Shown: positions 30,528-41,403, counted from the stretch's first letter. The stretch is 64,000 nucleotides of DNA from Cercospora beticola (GCF_033473495.1 NC_088941.1:744001-808000); one strand, 5' to 3'. Translations and numbers: made by a program. Notes: generated by a model not told the origin, from the letters alone.

Positions 30528-30924
30528 GTTGATTCCGAGGGCTCAGGTGCTTTCAGCTATCTTTATCGTTCATTATTTTGGCGGTACTTGTCGATGTGTA
30601 CGATGTCAACTAGTGAGCAGTCTCAAGTAAAGCGCAAATTAGCTGACAGTAGCCGCTACAGCCTGCCGTAGCAACGATATCGGCATGCCTTGCCAAGATC
30701 GATAGGCCAACGCCGATTCCCGGTTCGAGCCTCCCTCCGCCGCCCCTCCTCGTGTAGGCCACAGCATCATCGCTCACGGCCAACTCAGAGCTAAATGAGG
30801 CGGCTAGTAACATGCAGGTAAAGTAGCGACTGCTTCAACTTCCTTGTAATATCATAGCTTCGCAGCATTCGCATACCTACATTCATTTCCACCCATTTCT
30901 GTGCAATAACACGACAACATCACA
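30528..30924. promoter_or_regulatory. Divergent promoter ureF / amidase with GATA motifs
   Basis: A 397-bp head-to-head region. It has tandem GATA motifs near ureF and another CGATAG at about 30699. The right end has a CT-rich leader and a CACAACATCACA string before the amidase ATG. Confidence 0.55.
30558..30568 (-). promoter_or_regulatory. Tandem GATA motifs (AreA/NIT2-type)
   Basis: Read on the minus strand the sequence contains CGATAA and AGATAG, both matching HGATAR, only a few bases apart. AreA-type activators bind such pairs to turn on nitrogen genes when ammonium is scarce. Function is inferred from position ahead of ureF. Confidence 0.5.
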
Positions 30925-32577
30925 ATGCCAACCCAGTGGGAAGCAATCGCTCAGAGAGCTCGACAAAAAGTCGTAGACGATATACCAACAGAATGGAAGA
31001 TCCCTCAGGACCAGTTGCCTGGCGATGATGTGACTGATGTTACTGGTATACCTGCCACGTGTGGCATTCTGGACCAGCAGGAATTGGCCATCACCGACTC
31101 ACTGGCGACTGAGATTGTTGCAAAGATCGCACAAGGATCATGGAAAGCAGAGGACGTGACCAGAGCATTTTGTAAACGGGCGGCCATTGCTCATCAATTG
31201 GTAAGTTGTGAGAATGCATCAGATTGCTTCGGTAGCTGAGAAGACCAGACGAATTGCCTTACTGTCATCATGTTCAACGATGCTCTACAGCGCGCAAAAG
31301 AGCTCGATGCAGAGTACCAGAAGACTGGAAAGGTGACAGGACCTTTGCATGGATTGCCAGTCTCCATCAAGGACAATTTCAACATCAAAGGCTACCCATC
31401 CTCTGTCGGCTTTTGTAGCTGGGCTGAAGAGCCAATGCAACAGGATAGCACGATCATCACCACTCTGAAGTCCCTCGGCGCGGTTCCATATGTGAAGACC
31501 AATGTACCAACTGCCATGATGATTGCCGAAACTGTCAACAACTGCTACGATCGCACAGTAAACCCTCGAAATCGTAAGACTACATCAGGAGGTTCGAGCG
31601 GTGGAGAGTCTGCACTTTTGGCTATGAATGGGTCGGCTTTGGGTGTTGGAACAGACATAGGAGGATCATTGCGCATTCCTGCAGCTTGCACAGGCACTTT
31701 CACACTCAAGCCATCGTTAGGACGATTTCCGCATTTTGATGCGAGATCTGGTTTAGCTGGGCAAGAAGCCGTTGCAAGTGTGCATGGTCCCATGGCAAGA
31801 AGTTTGGCAGATCTTCGTCTGTACGCTGAGACTGTCGTTGGCACGCAGCCGTGGACGAAAGATCCAAAGTGCATTGAAATTCCTTGGAGACAAGTTGAAA
31901 TCAAAGCGAAGCCAAAGATCGCAGTACTTTGGGATAACGGCTTGGTCAGACCGACGCCGCCAGTAACACGAGCGTTGAAGGAGGTTTCCGAGAAGCTCAA
32001 AGCGAAGGGCTACGAGGTCATTGACTGGACAGCTGAGGATCATCCCGAAGCAGTCGAGCTGCTGGGCAGATTCTTCGTTGCTGATGGCGGCAAGTCCGTA
32101 GAGAAAATCCTCGAAACAGTCGGAGAGCCCGTCAGACCTGAAATGGAACCCTACAAACAAGCACAAGAAATCGGAACGTACGACCTCTGGCAACTTCAGA
32201 AACAAAGAACAGCACTCGCAAAGCGTTATCTGGATCGATGGAATGCCGTTGGAGGATTGGATGCTATTCTTGGTCCCACGACACCGTACGCTTCGCCAAA
32301 GAATGGTCAGTTCAGACATGTTGGTTACACTGGCGTTTTCAATATTCTGGATTATAGTGCGGTGTCTTTCCCTACCGGTGTAACAGTGGACAAGTCCAAA
32401 GATCTGGCAGACACTAGTGTCCAGGCCCATAACGATATTGATGCTCAGACGCAGCGAGAGTACGATCCTGAGGTATCGCATGGCTTGCCAGTGAGCTTGC
32501 AATTGACTGGTCAGCGATTGCAGGAGGAGAAGATATTGGCCATTGCTGAGAAGGTCCTGAGTGACCTGCAGTCATAG
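30925..32577 (+). CDS. Amidase (amidase signature family, acetamidase-like)
   Basis: Two exons, 30925-31200 and 31249-32577, with a 48-nt intron (GTAAGT...ACCAG); 534 aa. The splice gives AHQL-TNCLTVIMFNDAL as in fungal relatives. The Ser-cisSer-Lys triad is visible: Lys in PVSIKDNFNIKG, the cis-Ser and nucleophile Ser in the GGSSGGESAL / GTDIGGSLRIPA region. The family hydrolyses amides to acid and ammonia. It resembles AmdS-type amidases of fungi, but the substrate is not certain. It is divergent from ureF, suggesting a nitrogen-scavenging neighbourhood. Confidence 0.9.
31201..31248 (+). other. Intron of the amidase gene
   Basis: 48 nt, donor GTAAGT, acceptor GACCAG, phase 0. Confidence 0.85.
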
Positions 32578-32940
32578 TCTTGGACACTGCATGGCCGATA
32601 GGGCAGCAGGTGCAGTCGTCTCATAGCCTGAGATGGCGACCCAGGCAGATGGTCAGCCAGACAATTGCCAATTGCGTTGCGGATAAAGAAGAGACGCAAG
32701 TCTACAAAGAAAAAGGTGCCATACTTTCACTTCATGAGTACACCATCTAACCTACCTTCACATCCCCACTTTGAGTCCTGTGGCACTGCTACTGCAGCAG
32801 GAGTGTTGCAGCTACTACATTACAGTCCAGAGACGACTCGCGTATCCTCAAAACGGCACATTCTGGCAGCCGATTGGAGATACTGGTGACCACCAAAAAT
32901 ATGATTTCACCTCAAAAATGATGTTTGGACACTGTTTCGA
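32578..32940. other. Intergenic, amidase 3' flank to tRNA-Gly
   Basis: No gene. The A-run at 32914-32918 reads TTTTT on the minus strand, 23 nt past the tRNA end, and would serve as the Pol III terminator. Confidence 0.55.
32914..32918 (-). terminator. Pol III terminator of tRNA-Gly
   Basis: A run of five T on the minus strand downstream of the tRNA gene. Confidence 0.6.
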
Positions 32941-33012
32941 TGCATTAACAGGGAATCGAACCCTGCCCTGCTGCTTGGAAGGCAGCAATCCTAACCACTA
33001 GACCATTAATGC
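32941..33012 (-). tRNA. tRNA-Gly (anticodon TCC)
   Basis: 72 nt on the minus strand. The acceptor stem GCATTAA pairs with TTAATGC and the discriminator is A. The D arm contains TAGTGGTTA, the anticodon stem GCTGC/GCAGC encloses the loop CTTCCAA with anticodon TCC, and the T arm is CAGGG-TTCGATT-CCCTG. B-box GTTCGATTC is intact. There is no intron and no encoded CCA. It would read GGA glycine codons. Confidence 0.95.
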
Positions 33013-33955
33013 CGAACTTGCTTTAAGGATGTGAGAGAAAATGCAAATATGTACCTAAATAGATTTTAAGAGTGAGCGATAGTAGCACTCTCCACAGTTA
33101 TCCAGCAGGCTAGGATACAATTAAAGCAATCAGTCCACTCTATAAACTATCTCTTCAGCCGTCCGGATGCTGAAAACGAATGAAACAGCCAGAGATTACC
33201 AGCATTTCTGTCTTGGCATGTAGTCGAACACCCCAGCTCCAATCCCAGCAACCAACATGTCTTGAAGCAGCAGAGTACAACAACAGAGACTCAGATAGAA
33301 ACTAAGACTCAGAAGTGCGAAACTTTGAGGAATCGTCAAGTACGTGGTCCAATTTTCCAAGGTTACTCCTGATCGGACAACTTTAAGTATGTGCCGGATC
33401 CTCCTCACAATTTGCCTAATGTTTGACACATTTAGCGAATCTAAGGGAGCGGCCAATCACGAGTATTACTAGTAGGCGTTCTACAAGGACACAGACATGA
33501 ACTCCATGCACTTGGCCTAGGGGAGACTACATGATTCAGATCACGTTTTCCTTCGCCTTAAAAACTTGGAAGACATTTCAAAAATTACAGACTTTCATCG
33601 TCGTGCATTCATTAGTACAAGTGCCACAGAGATGCTACTCTATCGAATCTGGCTAACTTTTGCAACTGCCAGAAAGTTGACCGCAAGGCGTGTCTTCAGG
33701 CGAGAAATGTCACTATAGTCCGTGTGCGTTCGTAGTCATGTTTGACGGTTGTTCAAATCCACAAAGGGTCAATGCCATCGTGTGTACAATTTGAAGTCCC
33801 TCATGAGAGCCAATGACGCCCAGTCCGTGCGAAATAAAGTCTGTTTCTCACTGGTCTCATCGTATGAGTCTTATATGCTTTCGCCAGTGTCCTATCCAAG
33901 CTTTGGGATCATATCGAGAACTCCACCCATTACACATCCAGCACCACCTGAGAGC
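33013..33955. other. AT-richer gene-poor interval
   Basis: About 940 bp, more A/T-rich than its flanks, with no domain-bearing frame. No transposon ends or repeats were seen. Confidence 0.45.
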
Positions 33956-34381
33956 CTAAGGACAAGTATCACCCTGCAACACCGAAAACTGCGTCGAATA
34001 CTGAAACTGTCCATCCTGATCCACAATAATCAACATGCCGTAGCCCGAATCCGTATTCTTCTCTCCAGCAGGTAAATCGCAAGGCACATTCCACGTCCAC
34101 TTGTTGTCTGTTGCCTTGACGCCTTCCACGATAGCTGTTGTGTCCGGATTACAAGTGTTAGAGTTTCCGCGACAGAGAACCAAGCTCACGGTCTGTCCAG
34201 AAGCATCATAGTTTGGATCAGAGTACTTTGGGTTCCAGGTGATGTCAAAAGGTTGCCCTCGCGTGACGGGTAGGTCGCCATTTGGGGTCAGAAGTGCGCC
34301 CCATGTTGGCTTGTCTTGGGGTTTGTGGTATGCGTTTGCTAGAGTGGCGATGCCGCTGACTAGGAGTGTTGAGGCGCGCAT
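33956..34381 (-). CDS. Small secreted protein with Kre9/Knh1-like Ig fold
   Basis: Single exon, 141 aa. A signal peptide covers about residues 1-17 (MRASTLLVSGIATLANA). The mature part has the strand pattern of the Kre9/Knh1 N-terminal domain: LPVTRGQPFDITWNPKY, VSLVLCRG, then WTWNVPCDLPAG and YGMLIIVDQDG, ending near QGDTCP. It has four cysteines, enough for two disulphides. Proteins with this fold occur in GPI-anchored cell-wall proteins, but here there is no Ser/Thr-rich stalk or GPI tail, so it is probably free. It stands alone in a sparse region, as small secreted proteins often do. Role unknown. Confidence 0.7.
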   Translation of the reverse strand: MRASTLLVSGIATLANAYHKPQDKPTWGALLTPNGDLPVTRGQPFDITWNPKYSDPNYDASGQTVSLVLCRGNSNTCNPDTTAIVEGVKATDNKWTWNVPCDLPAGEKNTDSGYGMLIIVDQDGQFQYSTQFSVLQGDTCP

Positions 34382-35394
34382 GTTGACTTGATTTGTGGTC
34401 TGATGGGAGAGAGGCCTGTGGTTTGTGATTGTTTGGTGGCGTTGAAGGGCTTAAAGCGTCAGAACAACGTTAAGTAGGCACTTAAATAGGAACTCTCCTG
34501 GACTACAAGCTTTCCAGACAAGTCAATGCCTCCCCGGTCAGCGTTCCATGTATTGGCTTTCCCCTGGACGCGGGAGATATGCGGGCCTAGAATTACGAGC
34601 GCCAATATTAGTATTGCAAGGTATACGCTGCTGTTCTGAAACTCTGCTTGGATCGTTTAGCAGTTGACACATTCCTGCAGTGGCAATCGTGTGTTCATAG
34701 CATTTTGTAGTCTGATGCCCTTAAACGTATAGTGCTCCCTGTCCCTGGCTTCACGCGAGACTGCGACTAGAATTAGCGTCAGGTACAATATTGGCTACGC
34801 TACACTAAGGAAATCCCAACTGTTCTGTAGAGCGTAGCGGATGTCCTACGTTTCTGCTTACGTTGCGCGGATACCTCACACCACGAAGTCGGTGTGCATG
34901 ATCATCGCAGGCAGCATAAGGGCGGACAGCATGCGGAGTGTTCTACTCGCAAGTTTTTCAGAATCAGCAAAGAAGGATCCGCAACGACTGAATGTCGTCT
35001 CGTTTGAGATTTTGAATTCTGGAACCTTTGCACAAGAGTAGTCCATCGCGTCTTGACCAAGTATTCCGGACCAACTTCGCGGCTCAATCTGCTTCATATG
35101 CTCGGCCGCTCGTTGTACTTCCAATGGCCAGGTGAGTTAGTAGGAAGCTTTCGCGTAGGACAGCTACAGCGCGTACGCAATACGGGCTTTCATGAGCCAG
35201 GCACTTCGATGTTCTGCCGTTCTACGAGCCTAGTGCTCCATCCCCGCCTCACTTTGACAATGGTCGAGAGACCAAACATCAGATTGGTAGTAGCCAAGCC
35301 AGTAGCATATTCTGCGCTGGCCATGTTGGCTGGCCCAACCTGCCCAACTCGTTCTCACACACAGTCCGCCATTTCCGGACTTCAACTACCCAGA
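34382..35394. other. Gene-poor interval, no supported gene
   Basis: About 1 kb. It holds the promoter of the small secreted protein on the left and the 3' flank of TRM6 on the right. Confidence 0.45.
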
Positions 35395-37247
35395 CTATAC
35401 TGGTGTAGGCGCGGCTGCCGTAGCTTCCACAAGAGCATCCACCGACGCCGTGCTGACATCCCCACTGGGGTCAGCAGTAGTGACAGCCGGGATTGTTGCA
35501 TTCGTTTTTCGTTTCTTCCCGTAGAAGTTGCCTCGTGCATCGACACCACCTGCTAGAGGAATCACCCTCCTTGCCGTGAGTACGTAGCCTTCCGCTCCGC
35601 CTCGGCTTGTCATGAGAGGATGCGTCCGGCCAGGTAATACCTGCCAATCTCGCACACGACTGGTCTGTATTGATGGAGCAAGGAGGAGGCGTGGGTCTAC
35701 TGGAAAGTCGTCTGCGTCTGGCAGCTCATCCCTAGCGAGATGCGCAATGTATGCTGCTCGTCGCTCTTTGGAGTAGAGATCGATGACCTGCACGAGAGGC
35801 TCGATGGTCGGGCTGTACATGACTAGATGTCCGCCGCCACGTATTAGTGGCACACCATGCTCAAGAATGCTGACTGGGTCCATCGGTGATGCTACCACAA
35901 GCCCGTCGAACTCTCCTTGTCTGGCCTCGTCCACGATTGACTTGCACCGCTCCCATCGCCGACGCTTCTTGAAATATGTCCCTCGTTTGCCACTTTTCCA
36001 AGACGCGAGCACTTCTTCTGATTGGCGTTCTGGCTCAGTATACAAAGGATCTTCTTCAGGCTGCAATAGCTGTAGCCAGGACAATGATTTGAAGTGGGTA
36101 TGCAAAGGGTGTTCAGCTTGATCGGGAGAGCCTGTGGGATTGCTCGTGTCGTAACCGAAATATTTGAGGATCGAGACATTAGGCTGAACAGCAGGATGCA
36201 CCAACGTTATGGAATTCGACGATGCAGGCGCAGGATAGTCGCGATGTACAGTTTGACTCTTAGTCGGTGCTGATGCGTCGGTTGACTTGTCTGCATTGCC
36301 ATTCACAGACAGTGTGTGCTCCTCGGTCTCTTTCGCTGCTTCCTTCGATTGTGGTGGATAAAGAATGCCCATTCGTTCTGCCAAAGCAGCCACAATCAGA
36401 CCTCCAGTGTCTTCAGCGACGAGCCATCGTCCGTACGCTGTGCCATTGTCTTTCTGGTCCGGAAGCCCATCGGTTCTGCTATAGTGCGCGTGACTCCAAG
36501 CAGTGATCAAGCCTAGCGCTTCTTCGCGCATGTCCATGATCCGAGGCGGTTCCTTGTCCGTGATGTAGTCGATCAAATTCCCAAGGTCCATTGGCAGCAC
36601 CGTGAACCTCTTCAGGTACTTCTTGTTCTTGCGCAGCATGTATTTCGCTTTCGAGAAGACTGTCTTCTCATCCAGCCCAGTGTGGCTGGCCAGAATCTTC
36701 TCAATGACCTCCTTTGCACCCGCCGACTTCTTCAGCTCCTCGATCTCAGCATGTGTGAGCGTCTGTCGTGTCGCATCGTCGACCGTCAATCGGTTGTTTT
36801 TCATCAGTATTGACCCATCTTCACCGAGCAGCTCGTAGCCATCTGGTAGGCTCGTTGTCCCATTGGGCGTTCCTGGCTCTGCTCTTGACTCCGAAGGTGA
36901 AGGCTCGTCCAAGCCCGCTTCAGCATTCAAGTCTGCCTGCGGCACAATTCTCAATCTGGAATACGCCTCCCCATCTCTTTTCTCGAGAATCTCGTATGTG
37001 TGGTGGTATGGGCGACCGAGTAGTAAATTTGAGGGAAAAGAGCCTAGTTTGCCAACCTCGATGATCCTGCGCCATTCTCAGTATCGTGTATGGCGGACAG
37101 GAGTCGTCGAATCGTTGGACGTGGCTCGAAAGCGCGAGAAGAAATGACCTACGTGTTAAGCTTGATCTCGACCAGTTTCAGCATCTCACTAGGCAGTCGC
37201 AAGAAGAGATACGTGTTGGGTCGAATGCTCGAGTGCATGGACGCCAT
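35395..37247 (-). CDS. TRM6: TRM6/Gcd10, non-catalytic subunit of tRNA m1A58 methyltransferase
   Basis: Two exons, 37247-37153 and 37066-35395, with an 86-nt intron (GTAGGT...CGCAG); 588 aa. Exon 1 gives MASMHSSIRPNTYLFLRL and the splice leads into VGKLGSFPSNLLLGRPYH, both diagnostic of Gcd10/TRM6. The middle has LTHAEIEELKKSA and the KRFTVLPMDLGNLIDYI region. The degenerate Rossmann half has DGLVVASPMDP. TRM6 binds tRNA while TRM61 carries out methylation of A58, important for initiator tRNA-Met stability. It is divergent from mitochondrial TrpRS with 179 bp between start codons. Confidence 0.93.
37067..37152 (-). other. Intron of TRM6
   Basis: 86 nt, donor GTAGGT, acceptor GCGCAG, phase 2. 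Without it the conserved N-terminus cannot be built. Confidence 0.8.
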
Positions 37248-37426
37248 GTTGGCGACTGTGTTGCAGGATACTGCAATGTGGATGACACGACGTTCGTGGG
37301 GACAGTCGAAATGCGATCCTGGCAGAGCAGGAAGTCAAACTTTCTTGAGAGCTTCTGCCGGCTTGTCCGATTCCGCACTCACGACCTCCTTCCGCCTTCG
37401 TACTTTACCACACCTCATCATTCTTG
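37248..37426. promoter_or_regulatory. Divergent promoter TRM6 / mitochondrial TrpRS
   Basis: 179 bp between two start codons of tRNA-related genes. No named motif recognised. Confidence 0.5.
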
Positions 37427-38584
37427 ATGTTCTCAGTACTGCGGCCATCTTGCAGAATTGCAAGATACCGTCTCCGAGTTCCTGAAGGATTGCGACAAGG
37501 TGAGCGTCGCGCTGACGCGAGATGTTTTTGGTCGACAAGCAGCGACGCGGAGGAGAAGCTGCCCAAAAAGGTCATATTCTCTGGAATTCAGCCCACAGGC
37601 GTGCCGCACCTGGGCAACTACCTGGGAGCTCTTCGACAATGGGTCAGACTACAGGATGAAGCAGAGGAGTCGACAAAATGTATATACTCGCTCGTCGACC
37701 TCCATGCCATCACAATTCGGCAAGATCCAGCGCAGCTCCGACAGTGGAAGAAGGAGTCGCTGGCCATGCTGCTGGCCATTGGGCTTGACCCCGAGCGCAG
37801 CATCATCTTTCATCAAAGCAGCGTCCCAGCGCACTCAGAACTGATGTGGATCCTCTCGTGTCAGGCTTCGACAGGTTATCTGAGTCGCATGACACAGTGG
37901 AAAGACAAGACTTCCAATGAGAAAGATGGAAACGAACGATTGAAGCTCGGCTTGTTTTCCTACCCAGTCCTTCAAGCTGCTGACGTGCTAGTGCATGGTA
38001 CGACACATGTGCCTGTAGGTCACGATCAAGCACAGCATCTGGAGTTTGCCCGTGAAGTGGCCAATGGCTTCAACCATCAGTACGGCTCCAGCATTCTCAC
38101 GCCGCCGGAGACTCTCATTAGTCCCGCCAAAAGAGTCATGTCGTTGAGCGACCCAGCATCAAAAATGTCAAAGTCACATCCGAATCCAAAGTCAAGAATC
38201 TTGCTCACGGATTCTGAGGAAGCCATCAAGCAAAAGCTAAAGTCGGCCGTGACTGATTCATTATCAGGAATAAGCTATAATCCTCAAGTTAGACCTGGAG
38301 TGAGCAACCTCATAGACTTGATTTACTACTCCTCTGGATACGACACGACATCAGCTGGCAGTCAGGAGGACTTGGCTAAGGAGATGGAGAATCTGAGCTT
38401 GCGAATCGTCAAAGATCGCGCTGCCGAAGCCGTGAACAGCCTGATCAAGCCGATCCGCGAACGATACGCGGACATCATGGAAAACGATGACCTTGACGCG
38501 ATTGCAGAAGCTGGCGCCCTAGAAGCTGCCAATAATGCTGAACCCACAATGATAGCTGTGCGAAGAGCTGTTGGTCTTTCTTGA
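37427..38584 (+). CDS. MSW1: Tryptophanyl-tRNA synthetase, mitochondrial
   Basis: Single exon, 385 aa. The class I signatures are present: HIGH-type HLGNYLGAL near residue 61 and KMSKS in SDPASKMSKSHPNP near 245. The FSGIQPTGVPHLGN start of the Rossmann fold and PVGHDQAQHLE are typical of the bacterial/mitochondrial TrpRS type, not the cytosolic one. The first 40 residues are Arg-rich with few acids (MFSVLRPSCRIARYRLR), fitting a mitochondrial presequence. It charges mitochondrial tRNA-Trp. Its 3' end faces the cupin gene 57 bp away. Confidence 0.94.
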   Translation: MFSVLRPSCRIARYRLRVPEGLRQGERRADARCFWSTSSDAEEKLPKKVIFSGIQPTGVPHLGNYLGALRQWVRLQDEAEESTKCIYSLVDLHAITIRQDPAQLRQWKKESLAMLLAIGLDPERSIIFHQSSVPAHSELMWILSCQASTGYLSRMTQWKDKTSNEKDGNERLKLGLFSYPVLQAADVLVHGTTHVPVGHDQAQHLEFAREVANGFNHQYGSSILTPPETLISPAKRVMSLSDPASKMSKSHPNPKSRILLTDSEEAIKQKLKSAVTDSLSGISYNPQVRPGVSNLIDLIYYSSGYDTTSAGSQEDLAKEMENLSLRIVKDRAAEAVNSLIKPIRERYADIMENDDLDAIAEAGALEAANNAEPTMIAVRRAVGLS

Positions 38585-38641
38585 CCAGACATTCGACGCA
38601 GGATCATTCGTGTCCTTCATAACGCGGGATTTTGGCCTAGA

Positions 38642-39262
38642 TTATGCCCTTGCCACCTTGTATCCATACAACACTTTCCCGATGAACGCACATATCCACA
38701 TGAAGCAAGCATTCACGAAGCATCCGATCCAGTCTCCCAGAATCCGAGGCACAGGAACAACAGCAGGAGGCATCCACGCATCGCTGAGAAATATGCACAG
38801 CTGCAAAACACTCGGCTCGATGCTCTGTACTCGGCAATCATCCAGATACGTCAGCGTGTTTGCGAAGAATCGTCTCTCCATCTCATACATCTGTGCGTCA
38901 AATTTGTAAAGCACGACGAGTGGTTTCGTGCTTCCAGGCGCATTGGCAAACGTGTGAGCAGTGAAGCGCGGGATTGTGATGTTTTGGCCTGCGGTCAGAG
39001 GAATTTCCTTGCCATAGGCGTACCAGATACCGCTGCCAGACTCGACATAAAAGGTCTCAGTTTGCAAGAGATGGTAGTGCGATAACGGTGCCATGAAAGA
39101 TCGTGTACCATTTGACCATTTGTTATCTGGTGGAAGAGTCTGTCGGCCGAGATATGCTTGTCCTGGGGCGAAGATTTCGCTAGCTGGCTGGTTATCGTAA
39201 AGTATGGGATTCTGACCATTGACAACGGTGCGCTTGACCTTGACTGGTGTGAGAAGAGGCAT
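38642..39262 (-). CDS. Cupin-fold protein with C-terminal hydrophobic helix
   Basis: 206 aa from the Met of MPLLTPVKVKRTVV. The frame is open 57 codons further upstream, but that part is not cupin-like. A single cupin barrel is seen: SHYHLLQTETFYVESGSGIW (metal-type HxH...E pattern), then PLTAGQNITIPRFTAHTFAN with the second motif His. The last 50 residues contain a long hydrophobic segment (WIGCFVNACFMWICAFIGKVL), probably a membrane anchor. Cupins range from dioxygenases to isomerases; I do not recognise a specific reaction. Similar stand-alone proteins are common in fungi. Confidence 0.75.
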   Translation of the reverse strand: MPLLTPVKVKRTVVNGQNPILYDNQPASEIFAPGQAYLGRQTLPPDNKWSNGTRSFMAPLSHYHLLQTETFYVESGSGIWYAYGKEIPLTAGQNITIPRFTAHTFANAPGSTKPLVVLYKFDAQMYEMERRFFANTLTYLDDCRVQSIEPSVLQLCIFLSDAWMPPAVVPVPRILGDWIGCFVNACFMWICAFIGKVLYGYKVARA

Positions 39263-39945
39263 GATTGGCCCTAACTTCGCATTGTGAAGGACATAGGAAA
39301 TGGCATCGGATTCGCGTGTCCATCTGCTTCTCAGCGCCGTGGCTCGATCTGGAAGGTGGTGGCAGTTCCGCAAGAGCAAGCCTCGGCAAGCGCCTGAGGC
39401 AGCATTTGGGCACAAGATACGGGCCAGCCACATCAGGATTCGTGCTGATGAACATCAGGAGCAACTATCTGAGGTAGCATCGGAAGGCAGTCTGGGAGCC
39501 ATAGTCTCTGGATGGAACTCAGCGAATTCCACAACCACAGCAGACGATTGCGGAGCTGAATGAAGCCGCTAGGACAACTACTACGCCAACACTGCAGAGG
39601 CCAGCACGATTATAGCCGTCGAAGACCGAAGCAGAGACTTCTGACGCAGCGTGTATGCAGCGGAAACAAGAGCTAGTGGGACCACTGGCACTCAACAGTA
39701 AAGAACAGGCTCCGTGCGGACGTCGATGCGATCGAGGATCGGTAAAATGCCGTTCTTGTATCTTTTCGCCCGAATTGAAGGACGAGCTGCCAAAACGATC
39801 AAGATGTATGAGGAATGAGGCATAGTCTATCCACGGTGCTCCAGTCTTACAAACTCCTGAACAGACTCTAATATTCCGTGAACCTCTACATATACTTCTA
39901 TCCAACCACATTCACAGCACCATAAGAACATGCTGCGGTAGCCAT
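39263..39945. other. Intergenic, no supported gene
   Basis: About 680 bp between the cupin and the 8-Cys secreted protein, both on the minus strand. Minus-strand frames here have no domain. Confidence 0.5.
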
Positions 39946-40350
39946 TCACTCCTGACAAGGGGGAGTTGGCAGATTACAACCTGCATCAAAACTTTTCGCC
40001 CCCGGCGGCAATGCCATGCAACCCTCTTGCGAAATTGAATGCCCAGCTAAGTAGTCTTTGCAGTTCCTGTCCGTATAAAACCTGACTGCACACCTGCCGT
40101 CGGATTTGGATTTGTATACACTGCCCACAGTGCCCTTAGCTGCGTCAAGATTCCAGCATGCGAAATTTGGCTGGTCGTTGAAGCCGTTCCATCTTCTCTC
40201 GGTGTGTGGAGTGTTGGGGTTGCAGTTCTTGTCGTTATTGAAGTAGACGTAAGCTACGCCTGCAGCGCCGGGACACTGGTCGTCGGCCAGAAGTGTTGTA
40301 GGGAAGGCCAAGAGGGTAGTGAGGGTAAGAACGAGCTGGAAATTGACCAT
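39946..40350 (-). CDS. Small cysteine-rich secreted protein (8 Cys)
   Basis: Single exon, 134 aa. A signal peptide is evident (MVNFQLVLTLTTLLAFPTTLLA, cleavage before DDQC). The mature chain of about 112 residues has eight cysteines (DQC, KNC, FAC, GRC, RNC, EGC, AGC, PPC), an even number allowing four disulphides, plus several aromatic residues and Gly-Tyr-Phe strands. No known family was recognised. It has the size, secretion signal and Cys content typical of fungal effector candidates, and its flanks are sparse in genes. Function is unknown and the effector idea is inference. Confidence 0.75.
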   Translation of the reverse strand: MVNFQLVLTLTTLLAFPTTLLADDQCPGAAGVAYVYFNNDKNCNPNTPHTERRWNGFNDQPNFACWNLDAAKGTVGSVYKSKSDGRCAVRFYTDRNCKDYLAGHSISQEGCMALPPGAKSFDAGCNLPTPPCQE

Positions 40351-41342
40351 TTTGATGAAGTTGCAGGATCTTTCCGGGCGTGTGATATGGCTCGAGAGGA
40401 AGAATTGGTTAACCGTGTATGACTCTCACGTATTGGAAGGGCGGGCGATATGTCTTCGACTCGAATGACTCTTGATGCGAAAATCTGCGCCGCAGCATTT
40501 ATACAAAGTCTATCCCTCGGGTTGCCCGTATCTGCTCAACGATGTTGGCAGGGCCCAGACCAACGGGCACATCTCGCTGTTTCTGCGTAGTGATTTGTTT
40601 GATCCTCCCGACGAACTGGGCCGACGTAGTAGCGTGCCAGTGTATCTCACCATTACCGCTCCTCGGCGGTCGTTGGCAAGGAAAAACAGCGTGTTTGCCA
40701 CTGCCTGTAAGGGGTTTCATATGTACACGTGTCGTACGAACAGCGGGCTTGTTTATCTAGGCTCTGCTAGTGTGAGACATCGTCAACGCTATTACATCCA
40801 GCTAGTATTCATTGAGATCAGCTAGGTGCAGTACAATCCGATTTGCGTTCAACGCAAGGCAGATACAGCACAGCGCCACTTGCATGTCATGCTGGCTGCC
40901 AAGCCGGTGTTGCTGACAAGTTGCAGTATAGCTTGCTACAATGACTAATGAGACGCCAGTCAGTACCATGAACATTATGACCGTCAGCAGCCTGTCTATA
41001 GCATCATATGAGGCCCTTTGATATCTGTTGTATGCGATTTCCATTTGATTGTCAATCTTATGCATCCTGACTGGCTACTTGCTTGACAGTGCGCTCTCAC
41101 ATCGGGATCTTGGAAAGCTTTTGACAGCCGACATATGTCAGCTTACTGGTGCTTTGAAGCACATACCTCTTCTCCCTAGGGACGACGAAGACTTTCTTGA
41201 CTGGCTTCAATCGTGTGCTAAGCCTGTTGAGTCGCCCCTGTACAGGTGATCACTTGAATTCGGAGATGGGACAGCAGGCTATATCTCGCTTTGTGAGCAT
41301 TTGCAAGCTTTTCGGCAGCCGAATCAAGGCAGCTTATCATTG

Positions 41343-41403
41343 GCAGCGGAGCCACGAAGGGCCTTGAGTTTGAATTGATTGAATCCGTGTATGCAGGCGA
41401 CAG
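41343..41403. repeat. Degenerate direct repeat, copy 1
   Basis: About 60 bp resembling 41536-41594: both run from GCAG-GAGCCACG through AAGGGC, TGAAT and TATGCAGG. Identity by eye is roughly 70 percent with small gaps. Confidence 0.5.

Noticed and set aside
40472..40825. 117-codon plus-strand frame
   Set aside because: No recognised domain or signal peptide, and a mirror-image frame on the other strand is equally open.
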